Shown: one piece after another, positions 58,190 to 64,000 of the stretch | Layout of the letters: every line of letters begins with the position of its first letter | Numbering within the stretch: the stretch's first letter is position 1 | Source: JAXMEQ01 sp046348225 | GTDB taxonomy: Bacteria > Pseudomonadota > Gammaproteobacteria > Burkholderiales > Burkholderiaceae_C | Length of the DNA stretch: 64,000 nt | NCBI GenBank assembly: GCA_046348225.1 | Contig: JAXMEQ010000006.1 | Coordinates: forward strand, 186,001 to 250,000 | Direction: 5' to 3' | Position numbers and translations under genes: made by a program | The notes under the pieces: generated by a model | What the model was told of the DNA's origin: nothing | Databases searched by the model: none | What the model saw: only the letters and a program-made list of their open reading frames with translations

Positions 58190-58209
58190 TTGTAGGGCCA
58201 GCCCTACAA
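58190..58209. promoter_or_regulatory. Perfect 8-bp palindrome, probable response-regulator site
   Basis: TTGTAGGG/CCCTACAA with a 4-nt centre (CCAG). It lies between the response regulator stop and the transporter genes, about 91-110 bp upstream of the predicted transporter start site. The symmetrical, short-centred form fits NarL-type regulators. Confidence 0.55.
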
Positions 58210-58222
58210 AAGGAGTTGCGAA

Positions 58223-58882
58223 TCAGGCTGCTGCCGCACCTTTGGCGTGGCGCTCGGCATACAGCGCGAGTTCCACGTCGTTCTTGGTGCCGGTTTTTTC
58301 GAGGATGCGGGCGCGGTAGGTGCTCACGGTATTGGCGGCGAGGTTCAGCTGTGCACCAATTTCGCTCACGCTCTGCCCGGCCGTGAGCAGGCGGAACACC
58401 TGGTACTCGCGGTGCGAGAGGGCCTCGGGCCCGACCTTGGCCGACGCGCCGCCCACGGCGCTGGCCAGCGCCTCGGCAGTGGCCGGTGTCACGTAGCGCC
58501 CGCCTGCGGCCACCTTGCGCACCGCCGCCACCATGTCGTCAGGGTCGGCGCTCTTGTTCAGGTAGCCGGCCGCGCCGAGCTTGATGCAGCGCACCGCGTA
58601 CTGCTTTTCGGGGTAGGTGCTGAGCATCAGCACCGGCAGGGCGGGCCAGCGCTTGCGCAGTTCCTGCAACACGTCCAGGCCGTCGCGCCCGGGCATGGCA
58701 ATGTCCAGCAGCACCACGCCCAGCGCGCCGTCATGCGCCTGCACGGCGTCCAGCACTTCGGCGCCGGTGGTGGCCTCGGCACAGACCTCGATGTCGGGCG
58801 CGTCGGCCAGCACCTGCTTCAGGCCCTCGCGCACGATGCGGTGGTCGTCGCCCAACAACACACGGATTGGTTTGCTATTCAT
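58223..58882 (-). CDS. NarL-family response regulator
   Basis: 219 aa: receiver (RVLLGDDHRIVREGL; phospho-Asp in VVLLDIAMPGRDG, about residue 60) and C-terminal LuxR-type HTH (LSHREYQVFRLLTAGQSVSEIGAQLNLAANTVSTYRARILEKT). Its start codon and the end of the kinase gene lie inside a copy of the 42-nt repeat. With the kinase it probably regulates the adjacent cyanate genes. Confidence 0.9.
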   Translation of the reverse strand: MNSKPIRVLLGDDHRIVREGLKQVLADAPDIEVCAEATTGAEVLDAVQAHDGALGVVLLDIAMPGRDGLDVLQELRKRWPALPVLMLSTYPEKQYAVRCIKLGAAGYLNKSADPDDMVAAVRKVAAGGRYVTPATAEALASAVGGASAKVGPEALSHREYQVFRLLTAGQSVSEIGAQLNLAANTVSTYRARILEKTGTKNDVELALYAERHAKGAAAA

Positions 58883-58915
58883 TTTGTAGCGGCATACGCA
58901 GGTGGAATGCGGCCC
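58874..58915 (+). repeat. 42-nt dispersed repeat, copy at the kinase/response-regulator junction
   Basis: GCTATTCATTTTGTAGCGGC then ATACGCAGGTGGAATGCGGC and CC. It supplies the kinase stop codon (58875-58877) and the regulator start codon (58880-58882). Confidence 0.65.
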
Positions 58916-60074
58916 CCAGGCCGATTTGGCTTTCGATCTCGATCACGCCGCCAAAATGGCGGGCCCGTTCGCGCATGCCCATCACACCGTAGGCGGTGGC
59001 CGCCTCAAAGGCCTCGGGCGGCGCGCCGCGGCCATCGTCCCGCACGGTGATGCGCAGCTGCCGCGCATCGGCGGCAATGCGCACCGCCACATGGCGGGCC
59101 CGGGCGTGGCGGCCCACGTTGGACAGCATTTCCTGGAAGATGCGGAACACGGCCATCGCTGCAGGTTCGGGCAGCTCCGGCGCGGCGTCCACCTGCATCT
59201 GCCAGTCCAGCGCCAGCTCGGCCGACTGCACGAACTCGTGGGCCTGCCACTCGAGCGCGGCCCACAGGCCCTGGTGGTCCAGGATGCTGGGGCGCAGGTC
59301 GGTGATGATGCGGCCCACGTTGTCGACCGCGTTCTCGATCAGGCGGCTCATGTTCTGGCACTTGCTGCGCATGCGCTCGCGCATGGCCTGCGCCGCCTCG
59401 GCCTCGCGCGACTGCTGCTCCGCCAGGCGCTTGTCGAGCCAGTTCACGTCCATCTTCAGCGCCACCAGGAGGCTGCCCAGTTCGTCGTGCACTTCGCGGG
59501 CGATGCGGGTGCGCTCTTCCTCGCGTACCTGCTCGGAGTACGCCGCCAGCTCGCGCAGCTGGCCCAGCGCCACCGACAGCTCGCGCGTGCGCTCGGCCAC
59601 CCGCAGCTCCAGCTCGTCCTTGGCTTTTTGCAGGGCGTCGGCGGCGCGCTTGCGCTCGGTGATGTCCACAAAGGTGATGACCGCGCCGCGCACCTGCGGC
59701 CCGTCCATGATGGGGTGGCTGGAATACTCCACCGCGAATGCGGTGCGGTCGCGGCGCCAGAACACCTCGGTGTCGATGCGGCACGGCAGGCCGCGACGGA
59801 AGGCATTGAAGATCGGGCAGTCGGTGTCGGGGTAGTGCGAGCCGTCGGCATGCGAATGGTGCGTCAGCTCGTGCATGTTGTGGCCCAGCACATCGGCCGG
59901 CTCCCAGCCCAGCATGCGCGCGCCCGCCCGGTTGATGAAGGTGCAGTGCCCGGCCAGGTCAATCCCGAAAATGCCCTCGCCCGTGGACTCCAGCAACAGC
60001 CCAAGCTGGTGCTGCCAGAGCGGGTCGGGCGCAGAGGCGGGCGGGTTTTGCCATTTCAGGGCGTCAGCATGCAT
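58875..60074 (-). CDS. Soluble PAS sensor histidine kinase (HisKA_3)
   Basis: 399 aa without membrane helices. A PAS domain (STGEGIFGIDLAGHCTFINRAGARMLGWEPADVLGHNM, about 30-70) is followed by a coiled coil, HisKA_3 with phospho-His in TRIAREVHDELGSLLVALKMD and an HATPase (VGRHARARHVAV; VRDDGRGAPPEA). As a NarX/DegS-like cytosolic kinase it probably senses a small internal signal. The ATG at 60074 lies only two bases after the start predicted for the adjacent sigma-54 promoter, so the mRNA may be nearly leaderless. Confidence 0.88.
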   Translation of the reverse strand: MHADALKWQNPPASAPDPLWQHQLGLLLESTGEGIFGIDLAGHCTFINRAGARMLGWEPADVLGHNMHELTHHSHADGSHYPDTDCPIFNAFRRGLPCRIDTEVFWRRDRTAFAVEYSSHPIMDGPQVRGAVITFVDITERKRAADALQKAKDELELRVAERTRELSVALGQLRELAAYSEQVREEERTRIAREVHDELGSLLVALKMDVNWLDKRLAEQQSREAEAAQAMRERMRSKCQNMSRLIENAVDNVGRIITDLRPSILDHQGLWAALEWQAHEFVQSAELALDWQMQVDAAPELPEPAAMAVFRIFQEMLSNVGRHARARHVAVRIAADARQLRITVRDDGRGAPPEAFEAATAYGVMGMRERARHFGGVIEIESQIGLGAAFHLRMPLQNE

Positions 60075-60086
60075 GGGCTTGGTGCA

Positions 60087-60102
60087 TGCAATGGTCGTGC
60101 CA
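60087..60102 (-). promoter_or_regulatory. Sigma-54 promoter for the two-component genes
   Basis: On the minus strand TGGCACGACCATTGCA matches TGGCACG-N4-TTGCA in all defined positions. It lies just upstream of the kinase gene. With the NtrC-like sites beside it, this suggests nitrogen control. Confidence 0.75.
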
Positions 60103-60135
60103 GATTGGTGCGCCCCGTTCGCGCCATTTTGGTGC
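60097..60135. promoter_or_regulatory. Two NtrC-like binding sites
   Basis: GTGCCAGATTGGTGC (60097-60111) and GCGCCATTTTGGTGC (60121-60135) match the NtrC site core GCACC-N5-GGTGC in 12 and 13 of 15 positions of the remembered glnA-type site. They are 24 bp apart; the first overlaps the -24 box, so it may modulate rather than activate. Confidence 0.55.
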
Positions 60136-60136
60136 G

Positions 60137-60604
60137 CTAAAGTCCCAAATCACCCAGGCTGGGGTGGTCGTCGGGCCGCCGACCCAGCGGCCAGTGAAAC
60201 TTGCGATCGGGCGCGGCAATGGGCAGGTCATTGATGCTGGCAAAGCGCCGCTGCATGAAGCCCTGTTCGTTGAATTCCCAGTTCTCGTTGCCGTAGCTGC
60301 GAAACCACTGGCCCGAATCGTCGTGCCATTCGTAGGCAAAGCGCACCGCAATCCGGTTGCCCGTGAAAGCCCACAGCTCCTTGATGAGCCGGTAGTCCAG
60401 CTCGCGCGCCCACTTGCGCTGCAGGAAGCCGCGCACCTGCTCGCGGCCCACCGGGAACTCGGCGCGGTTGCGCCAGCGCGTGTCTTCGGTGTAGACCTGC
60501 ACCACGCGGTCGGGGTCGCGGGTGTTCCAGGCGTCTTCGGCCATGCGCACTTTCTGCGCAGCGGTTTCGGCGGTGAACGGGGGCAGGGGTGGCTTGGTTT
60601 CCAT
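60137..60604 (-). CDS. DUF1348/NTF2-like protein
   Basis: 155 aa of the SnoaL/NTF2-like fold: AAQKVRMAEDAWNTRDPDRVVQVYTEDTRWRNR at the start, and LGRRPDDHPSLGDLGL at the end, the usual DUF1348 tail. Its function is not established; such proteins may bind small molecules. It diverges from the TetR gene with a shared operator and has an AAGGA ribosome site. Confidence 0.82.
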   Translation of the reverse strand: METKPPLPPFTAETAAQKVRMAEDAWNTRDPDRVVQVYTEDTRWRNRAEFPVGREQVRGFLQRKWARELDYRLIKELWAFTGNRIAVRFAYEWHDDSGQWFRSYGNENWEFNEQGFMQRRFASINDLPIAAPDRKFHWPLGRRPDDHPSLGDLGL

Positions 60605-60617
60605 GGGGTTCCTTGAA

Positions 60618-60635
60618 GTAGACAGACCTGTCTAC
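60618..60635. promoter_or_regulatory. Probable TetR operator
   Basis: GTAGACAG-AC-CTGTCTAC is a perfect 8-bp inverted repeat with a 2-nt centre in the 41-bp gap between the divergent DUF1348 and TetR genes. A TACAAT (60633-60638) overlaps it; the predicted start site then falls at or next to the TetR ATG. Confidence 0.8.
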
Positions 60636-60645
60636 AATCTACCAC

Positions 60646-61200
60646 ATGGATCTGAGCCACCTGCCCGCGCGCGAGCGCATCCTCGTCACGGCGCATGCAT
60701 TGTTCTACCGCGACGGCATCCGCGCCACCGGGGTGGACCGGCTGATTGCCGAGTCTGGCGTGGCCAAGCTCACCTTCTACCGGCACTTTCCGTCCAAGGA
60801 CGATCTGGTGCGCGCCTTTCTGGACTACCGGCACGAGCGCTGGATGGCCTGGCTGGTGGACGCGCTGGGCCGCCACGGCGCACGCCCGGGCGGCGGCCTG
60901 GCGCCGCTGGTGGCGGCTCTGGCCGAATGGTTTGCCGACCCGGCGTTCCGCGGCTGCGCCTTCATCAATGCGGTGGCCGAAGTCGGCGGCAGCCTGCCCG
61001 ATGCCGTGGCCATCGCGCGCCGCCACAAGCAGGAGATGACCGACGTGCTGGCCGACCTGCTGCCGCCCGGGCCGCAGCAGTACGAAGCGGCGCACGCCGT
61101 GGCCGTGGCCGTGGATGGCGCCATCGTGCAGGCACAAATGGCGGGTGGCGCGGCCGCCCTGGCAGCACTCAAGCAACTGTTGGCGCTGCCAAGCGCCTGA
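60646..61200 (+). CDS. TetR-family transcriptional regulator
   Basis: 184 aa with an N-terminal TetR HTH (ILVTAHALFYRDGIRATGVDRLIAESGVAKLTFYRHFPSKDDLV, about residues 12-55) and a helical effector domain. It most likely represses its own gene and the DUF1348-like gene through the palindrome between them; the inducer is unknown. The ATG at 60646 lacks room for a ribosome site, matching a leaderless mRNA. Confidence 0.88.
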   Translation: MDLSHLPARERILVTAHALFYRDGIRATGVDRLIAESGVAKLTFYRHFPSKDDLVRAFLDYRHERWMAWLVDALGRHGARPGGGLAPLVAALAEWFADPAFRGCAFINAVAEVGGSLPDAVAIARRHKQEMTDVLADLLPPGPQQYEAAHAVAVAVDGAIVQAQMAGGAAALAALKQLLALPSA

Positions 61201-61285
61201 GCGGCCAGAATCCCCAGGTTTGGCGATGGACGTTCCGGCGGAACGTCGCTAGGCTACAAGGATCTCTTGGCCCCGGGATCTTTCC

Positions 61286-63523
61286 ATGCCGCAGTACACA
61301 AAGGTCACTTCCAACTTCTTCACCATTGCCGACACCGAGCGCATACCCGCATACGTCGCTCTGGACGGGCGCCTGACGCCCGCCGGGCCCATGACCTATT
61401 TCGACATGGGCTTTCTCACGCCAGACCTGAATGGCGACGGGCTGAAGGATCTCGTCATGTCCCTCAACCGGGGCGTGCAACTGACAACGAACCCGGGCTA
61501 CCCCACTCAGTTTTTCCTGAACAACGGCGCAGGTGGGTTCACAAATGTCACGAGTCAGGTCTCCGGTGGTGTCCTGTCGTTGCGGGAACTCACGGGCTAT
61601 GCGGCTGGCAATCTGGACACCGACCCGCAACACGAAGTGGTACTCGTCAGCGTGGGGGGCCGCGACCTGGGGAATACCGGCGACTTGATGGCCTACTACG
61701 ACAGCGCAAGCCAGGCCATCACCAACCGCAGCAGCCTCCTGCCGTCGCTGGCGGCCAGCAACGGCAGTTCTTCAGGCGGCGTCAACAACCCGCGTGCCGT
61801 CATTGGCTACGACACTGAAATCGGCGACCTTGATGCCGACGGCGACAACGACATCTTCGTCCTGACATTGGGCGGGCCTGCGAACATGCAGCCCGCCTTC
61901 ATGCTGCTGAATGACGGGAATGGCAACTTCACCGCACGGAACGATGACGCCCTGACGGCATTCTCGCGCCTGCATTTCGGTGGCGGAACCCGGGACACCT
62001 GGTTCCGAGCCAGCCTGCTGGACGTGAATGGCGACGGTGCCATGGATGTCCTGGCCAGCGTGGTGCTGAGGCAGGGCATTCGCTCCAATTTCGTCGCGCT
62101 CAACGATGGAAGGGGAAATTTCTCCGAGGCCAGGGTCATCAACCTGCCGCCGCCCCTTTATGGGACCGCGAACACCCAGACCCGCGACAGCATCACAGGC
62201 GACCTGAACGGCGATGGCCGCCCCGACATTGTGCTGAGCGAAACACGCAACGAGCCATTCCTCGCCGGACGCGGGATACAGCTTCTGTACAACAACGGGG
62301 GCACAGGCTTCACCGACGCAACCGCACGTATCCAGTACGTCAACCCCCGACCCGACGGGACCCAAACCTACACCGACCCGAAGCAAATCGGCCTGCTTGA
62401 CTTCAATCGCGACGGATTCCTGGACATCATCGAGCGCGGCCAGAATCTGAGTGGCCCCAACGGACAGGCCACCATCAACTTCTCGGTGCTGCTCAATGAC
62501 GGGGTTGGCAACTTCAGGGAGATGCCGCGATCCGAATTCACCAGCCTCGCATACCTGCAAGCCCCCATCGGCGCAGGCGTGGAGCCCATCTGGACCGACG
62601 TCAACAACGACGGCATTGTGGATTTCATCGTGGCGGACACGACCGACGACGGCACCACGTTGCGGATGGGCTTCTCGGTCTACCAGGGTACCAGCGCCTA
62701 TTCCACGGGGCCGAACGGCATGGATCCCGCCACCGTCGGTGCGCCTGGATTCAACGAACACTACTACCTCAATGCCAATCCGCAAGTGGCTGCACTGGTG
62801 GCCCAGGGCAGCTTTGCCAGCGGACTCGCGCACTTCCTGGCGGTCGGTCGAGCAGAAGGAAAAGCCGGCTTTGCCCCGCCGCCTGCCGTTCGTCTGACCG
62901 GCGGTTCAAATTCCGACACGTTGCGCGGTGGCTCTGGCAACGACACCCTGACCGGCCTGGCCGGCAACGACACGCTGGACGGCGGCGCGGGCGTGGACAC
63001 CGCCGTCTTCACGGGTGCGCGGGCCGGCTACACCGTCACACGTGGCGCTGCCAGCCTGGCTGTGACGAGCAGCAGCGAAGGCACAGACACCCTGACCAAC
63101 ATCGAACGCCTGAAGTTCAGCGATGTGTCCTTGGCGTTGGACTTGTCAGGCAACGCCGGCACCACCGCCAAGGTGCTGGGCGCGGTGTTTGGCCGTGAGG
63201 GCCTGACCAACAAGCTGTATGTGGGCATTGGCCTGCAGCTGCTGGACGCCGGCACCAGCTACCAGGCGCTGATGCAGGCGGCGCTGGCGGCCAAGCTGGG
63301 GGCCAATGCCAGCAACACGGCGGTGGTGAACCTGCTGTACACCAACGTGATCGGCAACGCGCCGGGGCCAGCCGAGCTGGCGCTTTACAAGGGCTTGCTC
63401 GACAGCGGCGCCATGACGCAGGCCGCTTTGGGCGTGCTGGCAGCCGATACCGTGTTCAACACCACGAAGATCGACCTGACCGGCCTGGCCAGCACCGGCA
63501 TCGAGTACCTGCCGCAGGGCTGA
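61286..63523 (+). CDS. Large FG-GAP/RTX-type secreted protein
   Basis: 745 aa without signal peptide. Six FG-GAP-type Ca-binding blades (DLNGDGLKDLVMS, DLDADGDNDIFVL, DVNGDGAMDVLAS, DLNGDGRPDIVLS, DFNRDGFLDIIER and DVNNDGIVDFIVA) run from about residue 48 to 446. Then FNEHYYLNANPQVAALVAQG (a repeat found in secreted proteins), hemolysin-type GG-x-G-x-D repeats (GGSGNDTLTGLAGNDTLDGG, about 540-570) and a C-terminal region like DUF4214 (about 620-745). It looks like a type I secretion substrate. Role, such as adhesin or surface protein, is unknown; no T1SS genes are seen nearby. Confidence 0.8.
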   Translation: MPQYTKVTSNFFTIADTERIPAYVALDGRLTPAGPMTYFDMGFLTPDLNGDGLKDLVMSLNRGVQLTTNPGYPTQFFLNNGAGGFTNVTSQVSGGVLSLRELTGYAAGNLDTDPQHEVVLVSVGGRDLGNTGDLMAYYDSASQAITNRSSLLPSLAASNGSSSGGVNNPRAVIGYDTEIGDLDADGDNDIFVLTLGGPANMQPAFMLLNDGNGNFTARNDDALTAFSRLHFGGGTRDTWFRASLLDVNGDGAMDVLASVVLRQGIRSNFVALNDGRGNFSEARVINLPPPLYGTANTQTRDSITGDLNGDGRPDIVLSETRNEPFLAGRGIQLLYNNGGTGFTDATARIQYVNPRPDGTQTYTDPKQIGLLDFNRDGFLDIIERGQNLSGPNGQATINFSVLLNDGVGNFREMPRSEFTSLAYLQAPIGAGVEPIWTDVNNDGIVDFIVADTTDDGTTLRMGFSVYQGTSAYSTGPNGMDPATVGAPGFNEHYYLNANPQVAALVAQGSFASGLAHFLAVGRAEGKAGFAPPPAVRLTGGSNSDTLRGGSGNDTLTGLAGNDTLDGGAGVDTAVFTGARAGYTVTRGAASLAVTSSSEGTDTLTNIERLKFSDVSLALDLSGNAGTTAKVLGAVFGREGLTNKLYVGIGLQLLDAGTSYQALMQAALAAKLGANASNTAVVNLLYTNVIGNAPGPAELALYKGLLDSGAMTQAALGVLAADTVFNTTKIDLTGLASTGIEYLPQG

Positions 63524-63602
63524 GGCCCGCCGTCTTCGTCTGGCACCATCCCACGTTCTGGTGATGGCGCCTGACCGGCCAGACACAGTACGCTTCGCCC
63601 AA

Positions 63603-64000
63603 ATGACCACGAAACCTTTCAAGATCAACAGCATCGCTGTCCCGCTGGTGGGCAACGGCTACCTGCGTGAAGGCAATGGCCTGATGCCGATCACGCAGTT
63701 CATCAGCTCCATGAAGGCCACCGGCTTCAATGATGTTCGGCTCATCACCAACTCCGGCGTGCTGGCCAACGCCACGGACTCGGCCTACAGCCCCACCCTG
63801 ACGGCCAGCTTTGAACCGCCCGACGCCGAAGTACTGTCGTTCGCCGTCCGGCTGAAGTCTGAAGGCTTCACCCTCACGTGGATGCCGTTCATCGGCGTGA
63901 GCGGCCAGGTCACGGGCTCGGGCAGCGGCGGCGACAAGGCCAACCCGGCCAACTTTGACGCCTGGTTCGAGAACCACAAGGCCGCCATGGTGCAGGAAGC
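63603..64000 (+). CDS. Protein of unknown function, partial (possibly glycosidase-like)
   Basis: Only the first ~132 codons are in the window and the gene runs off the right edge. It starts MTTKPFKINSIAVPLVGNGY with no signal peptide; MKATGFNDVRLITN and the TLTWMPFIGVSGQ strand look like the start of a TIM-barrel of the glycoside hydrolase type, which is a guess. It follows the FG-GAP/RTX-type gene by 79 bp on the same strand and may be co-transcribed and exported the same way. Confidence 0.4.
   Translation, partial: MTTKPFKINSIAVPLVGNGYLREGNGLMPITQFISSMKATGFNDVRLITNSGVLANATDSAYSPTLTASFEPPDAEVLSFAVRLKSEGFTLTWMPFIGVSGQVTGSGSGGDKANPANFDAWFENHKAAMVQE

Overview
The window is chromosomal DNA of a high-G+C betaproteobacterium, most likely family Comamonadaceae (Burkholderiales). 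I base this on overall protein similarity, the 16S-tRNA-Ile-tRNA-Ala-23S-5S operon, the glyQ-glyS and lnt-corC gene pairs and the DHCW-cupin and FFLEELY-motif proteins. The genus cannot be fixed from sequence reading alone. No phage, plasmid, transposase or CRISPR array was seen.

Layout. 1-8.0 kb: glyS (partial)/glyQ, a bile-acid:Na+ symporter-family protein, lnt-corC, a GNAT enzyme, and an Lrp-type regulator divergent from hppD-phhA (Phe/Tyr catabolism). 8.1-19.1 kb: a signalling island with a class III nucleotide cyclase-TPR protein, a vanadium-haloperoxidase/PAP2-type enzyme with an 11x Gly-Ala-Ala N-terminus, a cytosolic S8 peptidase, a CRP/FNR-like regulator, a LuxR-type regulator, a large hybrid histidine kinase and a receiver protein fused to a cyclase-like domain that has lost key residues. 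19.2-25.8 kb: lipid/alcohol metabolism (lipase-like hydrolase, GMC oxidoreductase with a Tat-type small subunit, FFLEELY protein, FadD-like ligase, MBL hydrolase). 25.8-31.6 kb: a complete rRNA operon on the minus strand with its terminator, processing stems and tandem promoters. 31.7-39.6 kb: IorAB-like molybdenum hydroxylase, ABC-F ATPase, a phospholipase D-family lipoprotein and a MocR regulator. 39.7-46.9 kb: a tightly overlapping amino-acid-type operon (LysE, EamA, two cupins, aminotransferase, GST, PhzF, VOC, threonine-dehydratase-like) divergent from MocR across a 13-bp inverted repeat. 47-54 kb: SDR, a PmrAB/QseBC-like two-component system divergent from PAP2-eptA with a PmrA-like box, a small exported protein and an RlmN-family enzyme. 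54.5-60.1 kb: cyanase, a cyanate/nitrate-type ABC transporter and a soluble two-component system, with sigma-54-like promoters and NtrC-like sites. 60.1-64 kb: a DUF1348-like protein divergent from a TetR regulator, an FG-GAP/RTX-type protein and a partial unknown.

Most notable: (1) a 42-nt repeat family, seven gap-free alignable copies, five inside genes and two on gene boundaries, giving a near-identical peptide in unrelated proteins; (2) apparent sigma-54/NtrC control of a two-component system tied to cyanate use; (3) the cyclase-haloperoxidase-subtilase cluster beside a CRP-like protein, the best candidate for an undescribed system. All functions are read from sequence and remembered family motifs; no searches were run.
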